DNA of 64,000 bases, from NCBI GenBank assembly GCA_023957215.1, contig JAMLHH010000015.1, forward strand, positions 1-64,000, read 5' to 3'. Each line of letters starts with the position of its first letter. The first letter of the stretch is position 1. The notes under the pieces are model-generated. The model did no database searches, was not told the DNA's origin, and saw only the letters and a list, made by a program, of their open reading frames with translations. This stretch comes from Chitinophagales bacterium (lineage in GTDB: Bacteria > Bacteroidota > Bacteroidia > Chitinophagales > JADIYW01). The translations under genes were made by a program, and so were the position numbers. Below, piece after piece: positions 46,698-55,731 of this stretch.

Positions 46698-48216
46698 ACC
46701 TTTCTTGGTTAATATTTTTATAAGTGTTTTTGAGTTGTTGATACACAGCCTGATAGGTTTTGTGTAGTTGACTGTATAAAGCTGAAAACTCTTTTCTAGG
46801 ATGAAAAGTTTTTACTGGATGTATCAACTTCGTCACTTCATCAAAGCTTTTGAGGCTGCCATTTCCTACCATTGCTACAACAGCTGCGCCCATCGCTCCT
46901 GCATTGAGTGCTTGTGATGTCGTGATAATATCTCTTTCTGTAATATCTGCAATGATTTGCATCCAAGTTTCACTTAAACTTCCGCCACCGGTGATTTTTA
47001 GACTTTTAATTTTAAAGCCAAAATCTTTTTCTATGTTGGCAATCGACCATCTGAGATTGTGTGCTATACCTTCAAAGTGTGCACGAGCAATATGTCCTAT
47101 CGTGTGATGATGTGTCAAATTAAAAATAGTCGAACGTGTAGTCGTAGTACTGACTGGACACCTTTCTCCTAAAAACCAAGGAGTCATAATCAGATATTCA
47201 GCACCTTCAGGGCTGGATAAAACTTCTTTTTCTACTAAATCAAAAACTTCCTTTTTAGATAAAGATTTTAATTCATTTTGATAAAAGTTTTCGAGTAGCC
47301 ATTCTGTATTTACACCTGCAGATTCTGTGATACCTACTACAAAGTTCATTTTAGGATCAGCACTTTGTAAAGTGAAAACTCCATTTTTAAACTTAGGTGT
47401 AGTCTTAGTCATCACGCCTACCCAGGCAGAAGTACCAGTGTAAATATGAGCTTCACCCTCTGCAATGGCGGTTGTACCCACTGCCGCAGCTTGTGTATCA
47501 TCACATCCTCCAAAAACTTTTACATGTGTACCCAAACCCATTTCTTCGGCTGCTCTTTCAGTCAGGGTACCTACTAAATCTGTGGATTTTACTAAGTCGG
47601 CTAGTTTATCAGTGCCTACACCTGTGATTTTGAAGAAAATATTTTCCCAGTCTTTATTTTTTAGATTAAAAGCATAAGAACAAGCACCTGACCATTCAGC
47701 CACCATTTTGTCCGTGCTTTTATATTTTAGATATCCGTTGACATCTAAAATTTTATGAGTTTTATTCCAGATTTCAGGTTTCTTATCTTTGAGCCATAAA
47801 AGTTTTGGGATGACGTCTTTTCCTGTAATTTCAACACCTACTATCAGTTTGAAAATTTTTCTACCACCCATTTTATTCATGGCTTTGACTGCATACTCTT
47901 CAGCTCTACCATCTACCCATGAAATATTATTGTATAGTACTTCTCCATCTTTTGACATAGGAATAATTCCCATTGCTTGAGTGGAGTAGGCAAGTGCTTT
48001 GATTTGTTGTGTATCTACTTTTGATTGTACTACCAAATCTTTGGTGACATCACAAATGGCTTTCCAATAATCTTTGGGGTCTTGCTCCACCCATCCTGCT
48101 TGAGGCATAAACAATGGATAGGATGCAGATGAAGAAGCGACGATACTTCCTTCCTGATTGACTAAAATAGCTTTTACGCTACTAGTTCCTACATCATAAG
48201 CCAGAAAATACTCCAA
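46690..48216 (-). CDS. FGGY-family carbohydrate kinase
   Basis: A 508-residue two-domain sugar kinase. YFLAYDVGTSSVKAILVN opens domain 1 with the phosphate-1 Asp. SYPLFMPQAGWVEQDPKDYW is the xylulokinase-like block, and ISWVDGRAEEYA follows. In domain 2, FGGCDDTQAAAVGTTAI holds the catalytic Asp, and LKITGGGSLSETWMQIIADI is the FGGY signature. It is nearest to xylulokinase-type members, but the FGGY family covers many polyols. It lies 6 bp after the aminotransferase gene and overlaps the aldolase. The frame begins with TTG at 48216. Confidence 0.88.
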   Translation of the reverse strand: MEYFLAYDVGTSSVKAILVNQEGSIVASSSASYPLFMPQAGWVEQDPKDYWKAICDVTKDLVVQSKVDTQQIKALAYSTQAMGIIPMSKDGEVLYNNISWVDGRAEEYAVKAMNKMGGRKIFKLIVGVEITGKDVIPKLLWLKDKKPEIWNKTHKILDVNGYLKYKSTDKMVAEWSGACSYAFNLKNKDWENIFFKITGVGTDKLADLVKSTDLVGTLTERAAEEMGLGTHVKVFGGCDDTQAAAVGTTAIAEGEAHIYTGTSAWVGVMTKTTPKFKNGVFTLQSADPKMNFVVGITESAGVNTEWLLENFYQNELKSLSKKEVFDLVEKEVLSSPEGAEYLIMTPWFLGERCPVSTTTTRSTIFNLTHHHTIGHIARAHFEGIAHNLRWSIANIEKDFGFKIKSLKITGGGSLSETWMQIIADITERDIITTSQALNAGAMGAAVVAMVGNGSLKSFDEVTKLIHPVKTFHPRKEFSALYSQLHKTYQAVYQQLKNTYKNINQERFE

Positions 48217-48222
48217 AACTGA

Positions 48223-49698
48223 TTAAAGTGTTTTTTGTACGTTTTTAAATACATTCTCAAATCTGTGCAATGCATCTTCTACGACTTCATCGGTTGTAGC
48301 CATACTCATATATAATCTACTTCCTGCCAAAGTCACAATCCCTTCCGCCATATATGCTGCACCGTATTCTTCCATCAGTTTCTTACGCTCGAAAATACGT
48401 TTTAATACAGAATTGATTTTTAGAATCTCTATTTTTTCAAATAAGGTTCCAGCTGTTTCTAAGTGACAAACAGAACCTTGATTATAGGCTACAAAAGGTA
48501 ATTCATATTGATCAATCAAATTGTTCAATCCTTTTGTCAATTTATCTCCGGCTTGACCAGCTTTTTCACAAGCATTATTTTTGATAATTTCTTGTAAAGT
48601 ATAATACCCGGCGCAACTACTCAATGGATTTGCTGCCATTGTGCCACCGACTTTTACTTTTTTGCCACTCTTACCACCAGCAAGACCAGCAGCTAATCCG
48701 TCCATCAAATCAGCTCGACCTCCGATACCGCCTGCTGCTGGATATCCACCTGCTACAATTTTGCCGAAAATAGTCAAATCTGGTTTTACATCAAAATATC
48801 CTTGAGCACCGGACATTCCAATACGGAATGCGCTGACTACTTCGTCAAAGATTAATAGCGCATCATACTTGTCACATAAAGCACGTACATCTGCGCAATA
48901 CTGTTTATATACAGGATAAGTTCCACTTTCTGGACCTATAGGTTCTAATAAAACTGCAGCTGTTCCTCCTCTAAAACGATTCCATTTCAATGTGCGTTCT
49001 AAAGCCTCTATATCATTAGGTGGTACCGCTTGTGTATCCCAATGCATCATAAAAGGTATTCCTTTCGCATCAAAAAACTTAGTACCAGGTATTCTTAAAT
49101 CATAGACCATTTGATCACTCCAGCCATGATATGCTCCACCTACCTTAATAACCTTTCTTTTTCCAGTTTTTACACGAGCCAGTCTGAGTGCACCCATGAC
49201 AGATTCTGTACCTGAACCCAACATTCTAAACTGCTCAACAGATGGATAGTACTCACAAATTAGTTTTGCTAATTTGATTTCATACTCATGTAAAAGTCCG
49301 GTAGAAGGACCACAAGTTTCTATCAATTCAATACATTTGTCACGTACCGCAGGAAAGTTGCTACCCAAAATTGTAGGACCACCAGCTTGTAAAAAATCAA
49401 TGTATTTATTTCCATCTATATCATACAAATATGCCCCTTCAGCCTTTGTAAACGTCAGTGGAAACGGATAACTAAAAGCTAAATTATGCTGAACTCCACC
49501 CGGAATATATTTTTTTGCTTCCTGATACTTTTCCTTAGATATTTCACATTTAGTATCGTAGTAATTTAAATAATTCTTCAGTGCATCTGGTTGAATATGC
49601 TGTAGTGGAGCTTTGACTAACTTATTTAATTTTTCATAGATAGGTTTTACATCATGATATTCACTGATAGCAAAACCCACTTCTTTTTTTACTTTCAT
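48223..49698 (-). CDS. class III aminotransferase, GSA-aminomutase-like
   Basis: A PLP enzyme of the glutamate-1-semialdehyde aminomutase / class III group, 491 residues from the ATG at 49698. Visible are FLQAGGPTILGSNFPAV, the cofactor block MLGSGTESVMGALRLARV, the Asp loop LLIFDEVVSAFRIG, and the Schiff-base Lys in TIFGKIVAGGYPAAG. The frame is open to 49725, but a -7 box TAACTTTG (49730-49723) overlaps that end, so MKVKKEVGF is the likelier start. It leads the operon with an FGGY kinase and two aldolase-like genes. This indicates catabolism of an amino-sugar or amino-polyol rather than heme synthesis. Confidence 0.85.
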   Translation of the reverse strand: MKVKKEVGFAISEYHDVKPIYEKLNKLVKAPLQHIQPDALKNYLNYYDTKCEISKEKYQEAKKYIPGGVQHNLAFSYPFPLTFTKAEGAYLYDIDGNKYIDFLQAGGPTILGSNFPAVRDKCIELIETCGPSTGLLHEYEIKLAKLICEYYPSVEQFRMLGSGTESVMGALRLARVKTGKRKVIKVGGAYHGWSDQMVYDLRIPGTKFFDAKGIPFMMHWDTQAVPPNDIEALERTLKWNRFRGGTAAVLLEPIGPESGTYPVYKQYCADVRALCDKYDALLIFDEVVSAFRIGMSGAQGYFDVKPDLTIFGKIVAGGYPAAGGIGGRADLMDGLAAGLAGGKSGKKVKVGGTMAANPLSSCAGYYTLQEIIKNNACEKAGQAGDKLTKGLNNLIDQYELPFVAYNQGSVCHLETAGTLFEKIEILKINSVLKRIFERKKLMEEYGAAYMAEGIVTLAGSRLYMSMATTDEVVEDALHRFENVFKNVQKTL

Positions 49699-49722
49699 CG
49701 TATTTGTTGTAGCATTCATATT

Positions 49723-49730
49723 CAAAGTTA
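49723..49730 (-). promoter_or_regulatory. -7 box of the aminotransferase operon
   Basis: TAACTTTG on the minus strand matches TAnnTTTG exactly. RNA starting about 7 bp later would lack the first possible start codons, which fixes the start at 49698. Confidence 0.55.
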
Positions 49731-50363
49731 ATATTTTTTTCTTTTTGGCGGGTAGCCGGACTATTCGCTTGTTTTTTTTAGAGCTCAGCTGTGAAGTTGA
49801 AAACTAGTGGCTTCGAATTATCTTCAGTTACAGTCTTGGTTTTTAACTCTTGGTTCTTGGCTCTAAAAAGAAATCGCTTCTATCCCTACCCGGTTTTCCG
49901 TTTCCAAAATTAAAGGCATTCTACATCAAAAACTTTGACAATTGTTAAAAGCGTTGAAAATGAATTACTAACGTGCCTTTATTTGAGATTTGTTAAATTC
50001 TGAAAAAGTAATTTTTAACGATGAGGACTATCATTTGACCTAATAGATCTATTCCATAGTATTTTGGACATAACTCTATACAACATAATATATGTTAGAT
50101 GAATACAAAAGCGAATTTCGTGTGATAAATGCAATTTTGGAATGATTCTTGACTTGTCCAAATTGATGTGACAAATTTAATTTCACATAGCTGCAATATG
50201 CCCCAAAATTTAGAAGTGATATAGAAGTTTTCGGTAGCGGATTGGAAGAATTACCCAATAATCGGAGATTTGAAATCAAGATATAATTGAGGGCAAGGTT
50301 TTAATTGTCATAAATTTTGTTGAGCAGTTAATTGGTGAGAACACCGGCAGAAAAATGTCACAT
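49731..50363. other. intergenic region with degraded relic
   Basis: About 630 bp without an intact gene. Positions 50080-50279 read on the minus strand as VKLNLSHQFGQVKNH and following residues, similar to a relic at 45228-45275, so it is probably a decayed gene fragment. The remainder (49731-50080) shows only low-complexity T/C-rich DNA. Confidence 0.4.
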
Positions 50364-50645
50364 CTACATCACCGTATTGATAACAATTTGGCTGATATCA
50401 TTTTTAATGGCTTCAAAATCTTTAGCAATAGGATGATTCTTATCCATCAGATAAGAAGGATTTTCTAACTGCTCTGAAATTTTAGAAAGAGAAACTTTTA
50501 TTTCTTCCAAAAGGACTTGATTTTTATAAGCGTGAAAAAGTTGGATAAGTGCGTTTATATCGGAAGTAATATTGAGAGCATCGAGTAGCTTTTTGTTGCC
50601 ACTTTGAAATTGAATCATTTCTTGTATAAAATCCTTGGTTTGCAT
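50364..50645 (-). CDS. hypothetical helical protein, 93 aa
   Basis: A 93-residue, predicted all-helical, charged protein (DFIQEMIQFQSGNKKLLDAL, then HAYKNQVLLEEIKVSLSKI). There is no signal peptide, membrane segment or motif I recognise. It lies alone in a region rich in gene relics, so it may be a remnant, but its codon pattern and the absence of stops favour a real gene. Confidence 0.5.
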   Translation of the reverse strand: MQTKDFIQEMIQFQSGNKKLLDALNITSDINALIQLFHAYKNQVLLEEIKVSLSKISEQLENPSYLMDKNHPIAKDFEAIKNDISQIVINTVM

Positions 50646-50932
50646 ATCTTGATGTATTTTAAAATTGTTGATACTGTATGAGCTTTATTAGGAGTAATTT
50701 GAATTGATTAATCTTTTAAAAAGCCATATTCATATACTTTAGGTTCGATTTTTTCTGCAAGAACTTTTAATTTTTCTCTCAATGTACCAATGAGAATTGT
50801 GTATCGCTTATCCGAACTTTTTTACTACATGACAAAAATATAATCCCTTGATAAACAGCAAATTAATTGTTAAATTATTTGCATAATAGACTGATATTCT
50901 GTATCTTAGGAGAATAATTGCAACATTTTTCT

Positions 50933-51694
50933 ATGGATAAGAATATCAGTCATGAGAGTAAAAGTAATCAACTTTGTGAAGTTTTAAGTAGAAATATCGA
51001 AAAAAATGATTCTATGATAAATAAAGCAAGGATAAAGTTAATAGCCCAAGTAATCTTAGCACTTTGTAAAGTACAAACAGTGAGTTTTCATAAATTAGCT
51101 TTGGCTTTTGACAATGAGAGCAAAGCGGATTCTGTTTATGTAGTGACTTAATTGCTAAGTTGATTTTTGCATTACTACCTGAAAAAGAAAATCTTAGGAT
51201 AACCATCACGACCGAACCAACTGGAAGTTCGGAGAACAGAACATCAATATATTTATGATGAAATTATTGCCTATAAGCATAGCCTTCCCTCTGCTTTTCA
51301 CGATGTTGGACAAGAAGAGGCAACTCAAATAGCGGGAAAGAATCATGAATTCAAAGATTTATCCGTCTTTTCGGAAAAGGTTGTATTGGTTTTATTGTTG
51401 CTGACCGTGAGTTTGTCGGAGAAGAATGGATTGGTTATTTGAACAGAGAAAATTTGAGATATCACATTCGAATACGCAATAATTTTAAAGTTTATCTACC
51501 ACATAAAGATAAGGAAATTCCTGTTAAATGGTTGTTCTCCGGGTTAAAATATGGAGAAATGAAGCATTATTATTAAAAAACACGGGCATAGAGCAAAATC
51601 TATCTTCAAATATGGATTAGAATATATCACAAATATTTTGTTAAACCCTCAAAAACAAGGCTTTGAAATTATTTTATCAAAAATTGTCATGTAG
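50933..51694 (+). pseudogene. IS4-family transposase relic
   Basis: A decayed transposase with several frameshifts and a large internal deletion. From 50933 the first frame reads VILALCKVQTVSFHKLALAF, typical of Bacteroidota IS4 elements, and stops at 51151. Later pieces are found in other frames: ADREFVGEEWIGYLNREN near 51400-51445, VYLPHKDKE near 51490, and the C-terminal KKHGHRAKSIFKYGLEYI to 51694. The C-terminal catalytic Glu region is deleted. No terminal repeats could be identified. Confidence 0.75.
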
Positions 51695-51992
51695 TGAAAG
51701 AAAAGGGAATCAATTTTATCGGTTATGTCTTTCATTTGGATTTGATCCGTTTGAACATCTTTAATAACTAGGGTTTCAAAAAAAAATGAAAAAATTAAAT
51801 TGATAATTTTATCGTTCTCCTTATAAACACGATCTGTGTAACTCTATTTTAGGACAATAAAGTTTTTGTTTTAAAATTTATTTGTCAGGTTTTAGCTGAT
51901 TTATATGATATGAAACATTATATCTGCAAGCTTTGGCAAAAAATGACTCTTTTGGCTTTGTAAAGTGTTGGCTTGTATGTCGGATAAGACAG

Positions 51993-52412
51993 TTAGAAGC
52001 GTTCTAGTTTTGAGAAGAAGAAATTGCCTTCGATGTTAGCATTTTCGTCTGAGTCTGAACCGTGAACAGCATTTTCTCCGATGGAGCTTGCATATTTTTT
52101 ACGGATAGTACCTTTCGTAGCTTCTGCCGGATTAGTCGCACCGATCAAAGTACGGAAATCTTCCACAGCATTGTCTTTTTCTAAAATAGCAGCTACGATA
52201 GGTCCTGAACTCATGAAATCAACCAACTCTCCGTAGAAAGGACGCTCTTTGTGAACTTCGTAAAATTGTCCTGCTTGAGTTTCGGTCAAACGAGTGTATT
52301 TCATCGCTTTGATTTTGAAGCCAGCTTCGTTGATCATTTGTAAAATATTGCCGATGTTGTTTGCTCTCACTGCATCCGGCTTGATCATGGTAAAAGTTAA
52401 ATTTCCTGCCAT
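51993..52412 (-). CDS. ndk: nucleoside diphosphate kinase
   Basis: A 139-residue NDK that balances NTP and dNTP pools by phosphotransfer from ATP through a histidine. [15 protein letters not shown] opens the fold, [16 protein letters not shown] is the Kpn-loop region, and the active-site His lies in [13 protein letters not shown]. Length is normal. A -7 box TAACTTTG lies at 52448-52441 on the minus strand, 28 bp upstream of the ATG. Divergent from the DHH phosphoesterase gene. Confidence 0.96.
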   Translation of the reverse strand: MAGNLTFTMIKPDAVRANNIGNILQMINEAGFKIKAMKYTRLTETQAGQFYEVHKERPFYGELVDFMSSGPIVAAILEKDNAVEDFRTLIGATNPAEATKGTIRKKYASSIGENAVHGSDSDENANIEGNFFFSKLERF

Positions 52413-52440
52413 TGTTTTATGTTTAAATGAATTTGGAGGG

Positions 52441-52448
52441 CAAAGTTA
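52441..52448 (-). promoter_or_regulatory. -7 box of ndk
   Basis: TAACTTTG on the minus strand matches TAnnTTTG, 28 bp upstream of the start codon. No TTG at the ideal distance. Confidence 0.5.
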
Positions 52449-52574
52449 ATCAAAATCAAGTGGATAAAAGAGCTATGTTAAAAAGATATTTATCTTTATC
52501 GTTAAATTTTGCTCCGAGTAGGATAATGGAGTAATTTTTGAAGATTAAGTAAAAAATATTGACCTTCGCAGGAG

Positions 52575-53570
52575 ATGATAGAAAACATAGATAGCTTAAA
52601 AGAATTATTAACTCAACCGAGAAAAATAACCATTACTGCTCATCAGCGTCCAGATGGAGATGCGATGGGTTCGACTTTGGCACTCAGTGAATATTTATCA
52701 CAGTTTGGACATGAAATCAAGGTGATTTTGCCTACAGAATATCCATTTTATTTTGAGTGGATGCCAGGGGCAAAAGATGCTTGGGTGTATCCTGAACACA
52801 AAGAGGCGGCAGATGAATGGATAAAAAGTTCTGACTTGATTTGTTGTTTGGATTTCAATACTTTGAGTAGAATAGAGCCAATGGATGCTATCGTCAAAGA
52901 GGCTGAAAAACCAATTTTATTGTTGGATCATCATTTGCAACCTGATACTTTTGAGTGGATGCTTCACGATGTGAAAGCTTGTTCGACTTGTGAATTGGTA
53001 CATAGATTTATCAATTTATTTGATGCACAAGCTAAAATCACAGAAGAATGTGCACAGTGTATTTATACCGGAATTTTGACAGATACAGGTGGTTTTTCTA
53101 ATGGAGCTACCAATAAAGCTGCATTTGATATCGTGGCAGATTTGATGGATAGGGGCTTGGATATTTTGTACGTACAACAAGGACTCAATCAAAATAAAAC
53201 AGAGTCGAGATTGAGATTTTTGGGCAATGCGCTACTCAATGAAATGGTCGTCAATCACGAATTGGGAATTGCATTTGTAGTGGTCAATCGCAAAGATGCC
53301 AAAAAATACAATCTTCAAACGGGAGATACCGAGGGTTTGGTTAATTATCCGTTGTCTATCAAAGGAATAGAAATGTCTGTTTTGATTAAGGAGGAAAAAA
53401 GTATTACCAAATTATCTTTCCGTTCTAAAGGAGATATCAATGTTAATGAATTTGCAAGGGTACATTTTGAAGGTGGCGGTCACAAAAATGCTGCCGGTGG
53501 TAAATCTATCTATCCACCGAAATGGTTAATCAATAAAATTACAGAACTTGTCAAAAAATCGAAAAATTAA
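52575..53570 (+). CDS. DHH phosphoesterase (NrnA-like)
   Basis: A 331-residue DHH-DHHA1 protein, of the bifunctional oligoribonuclease / 3'-phosphoadenosine-5'-phosphate phosphatase type. Motifs: ITAHQRPDGDAMGST (DxD metal site), LDFNTLSRIE, LDHH, and GILTDTGGFSNG. The C-terminal DHHA1 end shows GGGHKNAAGG. Substrates in the family are nanoRNAs, pAp or cyclic dinucleotide products. It precedes an FKBP lipoprotein and pdxJ with almost no spacing, so the three probably form one transcript. Confidence 0.9.
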   Translation: MIENIDSLKELLTQPRKITITAHQRPDGDAMGSTLALSEYLSQFGHEIKVILPTEYPFYFEWMPGAKDAWVYPEHKEAADEWIKSSDLICCLDFNTLSRIEPMDAIVKEAEKPILLLDHHLQPDTFEWMLHDVKACSTCELVHRFINLFDAQAKITEECAQCIYTGILTDTGGFSNGATNKAAFDIVADLMDRGLDILYVQQGLNQNKTESRLRFLGNALLNEMVVNHELGIAFVVVNRKDAKKYNLQTGDTEGLVNYPLSIKGIEMSVLIKEEKSITKLSFRSKGDINVNEFARVHFEGGGHKNAAGGKSIYPPKWLINKITELVKKSKN

Positions 53571-53571
53571 T

Positions 53572-54264
53572 ATGCAGCATCAATTATCTTTTAGCTTATT
53601 GCTGACCATGTCTTTTTTTATTTTATCGTGTGGAAATAAAAAAAATAAAGATGCTGACAAAGAATTGGAAACAGTCGTTTTTGATACAGAGGCTTACTTG
53701 AAATCCGAATTGGGCGAAGCTTCCTTAAAAAGGATAGAAGATTTTAGAAATTTAGGTTATGATTCTGTTGTTTACCAACAAGATTTAAAGACGATAGCGG
53801 ATTATGTGGAAAATAATAAAAATGAATTGCTACACACGCGAAATGGTATTGTCTATTATGTAACTGAAAAAGGGAATGGCAAAGTACCTAAAGAGGGTGA
53901 TGAGCTTCACGTACAAGTAGAAACTACTGATTTAGAAGGTGATACTTTATTTTCTACCACTCAATTGGGGCAATATTTGGAGTTTATATTGGGAAAAGGT
54001 CAGGTCGTACCGGCTTGGGATCAATTGTTTGGACGGTTGGAAGAGGGTAGTAAAGTGACGATTATTTCACCATCTGCATTGAGTTATGGTGTGAGAGGTG
54101 TGACTAAGATGGTTTCAAAGAATATAATTTTGAAGTATGATATTACAGTGTTAAAGATTATACAAGATGAAAGTAATGCCGTCAGTAAAGATGCTCCTAA
54201 ATTAGAAGTCAAAAAAGATTCAGCAAAAGGGAAAAGTACTATTCATTCACCTAAAACAAAATAA
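53572..54264 (+). CDS. FKBP-type peptidyl-prolyl isomerase lipoprotein
   Basis: A 230-residue lipoprotein from the ATG at 53572, one base after the preceding stop. The signal peptide ends in the lipobox ILSC. The C-terminal FKBP domain shows GNGKVPKEGDELHVQVETTD and VPAWDQLFGRLEEGSKVTIISPS, then SALSYGVRG. Some canonical active-site aromatic residues are altered, as in many Bacteroidota gliding-linked FKBP lipoproteins. The frame is open from 53548 but the upstream part overlaps the DHH gene. The Lys/Ser-rich tail has no known role. Confidence 0.87.
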   Translation: MQHQLSFSLLLTMSFFILSCGNKKNKDADKELETVVFDTEAYLKSELGEASLKRIEDFRNLGYDSVVYQQDLKTIADYVENNKNELLHTRNGIVYYVTEKGNGKVPKEGDELHVQVETTDLEGDTLFSTTQLGQYLEFILGKGQVVPAWDQLFGRLEEGSKVTIISPSALSYGVRGVTKMVSKNIILKYDITVLKIIQDESNAVSKDAPKLEVKKDSAKGKSTIHSPKTK

Positions 54265-54265
54265 A

Positions 54266-54982
54266 ATGGCTGTATTAAGTGTCAATATTAATAAAATCGC
54301 TTTGATTAGAAATTCGCGCGGAAGGGATTATCCTAATTTGGTCAGAGTAGCTTTGGATTGTGAACGTTTTGGTGCACAAGGTATCACCGTGCATCCCAGA
54401 CCTGATGCAAGGCATGTGAAATATGAAGATTGTGAGCAGCTAAAAGAAGTGATTGCTACCGAACTGAATATTGAAGGATATCCATCTAAGAATTTTATTG
54501 ATTTGGTTAAAAGAGTGAAGCCCACCCAAGTGACTTTGGTTCCGGATGCACCGGATGCGTTGACCTCTGACAACGGTTGGGATACCATCACTCACGAAGT
54601 TTTTTTGAAAGAAGTGATAGCTGAATTGAGAACTGTAGATGCAAGAGTTTCTCTATTTATCAATCCTGATGAAAAGTTGATAGCCGGAGCGAAGGAAGTA
54701 GGAGCGGATAGGATAGAGTTTTATACCGGACCTTATGCTGAAAACTATTCTAAAGATAGAGAAAAAGCTATCGCAGCTTATAAGATTACAGCCCGTTTTG
54801 CTCATGAAATCGGTTTGGGTGTCAATGCCGGCCATGATTTAAACTTAGATAATTTAGCTTACTTAAAACAAGCATTGGTTTATTTGGATGAGGTCTCTAT
54901 CGGTCATGCTCTGATCACGGATGCTCTGTATTACGGATTGGAAAATACGATACAGATGTATAAGAGGTGTTTGGAGGGATAG
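54266..54982 (+). CDS. pdxJ: pyridoxine 5'-phosphate synthase
   Basis: A 238-residue TIM-barrel enzyme that condenses 1-deoxyxylulose-5-phosphate with 3-amino-2-oxopropyl phosphate to pyridoxine 5'-phosphate. LSVNINKIALIRNSRGRDYPN is the start, GITVHPRPDARHV carries substrate ligands, and VTLVPDAPDALTSDNGWD, EFYTGPYAE and GLGVNAGHDLNLDN follow. Length is standard. Its start lies right after the FKBP stop, within the same operon as the DHH protein. Confidence 0.96.
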   Translation: MAVLSVNINKIALIRNSRGRDYPNLVRVALDCERFGAQGITVHPRPDARHVKYEDCEQLKEVIATELNIEGYPSKNFIDLVKRVKPTQVTLVPDAPDALTSDNGWDTITHEVFLKEVIAELRTVDARVSLFINPDEKLIAGAKEVGADRIEFYTGPYAENYSKDREKAIAAYKITARFAHEIGLGVNAGHDLNLDNLAYLKQALVYLDEVSIGHALITDALYYGLENTIQMYKRCLEG

Positions 54983-55079
54983 ACCACAGTCCACAAATGA
55001 AGAACTACGGACGATATATGCCCGTAAGAAAGTTGAAAAAGTAGTCGAAAAGGAAGATTAATTTTAGTGAAGACGTAAA

Positions 55080-55118
55080 AAAAAGAGACTATCCTTTTTA
55101 GACAGCCTCTTTTTTTAT
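55080..55118. terminator. bidirectional terminator, pdxJ / L25
   Basis: AAAGAGACT and complementary AG.CCTCTTT form a stem with internal mismatch, flanked by A and T runs on both sides. It lies between convergent genes. Confidence 0.7.
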
Positions 55119-55134
55119 GATGGAAATGAAAAAA

Positions 55135-55731
55135 CTATTCTTCGTCATCATCATCGTCTGCAGCAGCCAAGCCGGCTTGTCTTGCAGCTCTTGGTATTTC
55201 TACTGAAACGATAGGAATATTTGCTGAATTGATAATTTCAAAACCTTGGTCAGGTAGATTCTTCACTTTGACAGATTGTCCTAATTTTAATTTAGAGATA
55301 TTGATTTCAATTTCATCTTTTAAAGCTTCAGGAAGAGATTTCACTTTTAGCTTTCTTACTTTCACCAAAAGTTTACCACCTTGTCTTACACCCGGAGAAG
55401 TTCCCACTACTTTGATAGGAATTTCAGCTTTAGCGAGGACACCCGGTACTAATTGTTGAAAATCAATATGTAAAATATTATCTGTCGTAGGATGAAATGA
55501 AATATCTTTTAATAAGGCATTATAAGTATTGTCTGCCAATTTGATTTCTACTTGGTAGAAATTAGGTGTATAAACCAAATTTCTTATATCGGATAATGTA
55601 GTAGTAAAATGGATGGTTTCTTTTCCACCACCATAAATAACACAAGGAATCCGTCCGGCTACTCTATCTGCTTTGGTAGCCTTTTTACCAACCTCCGTTC
55701 TCAAGTTGCCGTCAATGGTAAATGTTCTCAT
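55135..55731 (-). CDS. rplY: 50S ribosomal protein L25 (general stress protein Ctc)
   Basis: A 198-residue L25/Ctc long form with the RNA-binding N-domain (EVGKKATKADRVAGRIPCVIYGGG) and the TL5-like C-domain (VKSLPEALKDEIEINISKLKLGQSV). The acidic C-terminal tail ends in DDDDEE. L25 binds 5S rRNA. It overlaps the prs gene by 4 bp, an arrangement common across bacteria. Confidence 0.96.
   Translation of the reverse strand: MRTFTIDGNLRTEVGKKATKADRVAGRIPCVIYGGGKETIHFTTTLSDIRNLVYTPNFYQVEIKLADNTYNALLKDISFHPTTDNILHIDFQQLVPGVLAKAEIPIKVVGTSPGVRQGGKLLVKVRKLKVKSLPEALKDEIEINISKLKLGQSVKVKNLPDQGFEIINSANIPIVSVEIPRAARQAGLAAADDDDDEE

Noticed and set aside
48223-49725. hemL (glutamate-1-semialdehyde aminomutase for heme)
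   Set aside because: The operon context is sugar catabolism and the length (about 491 residues) exceeds HemL (about 430).
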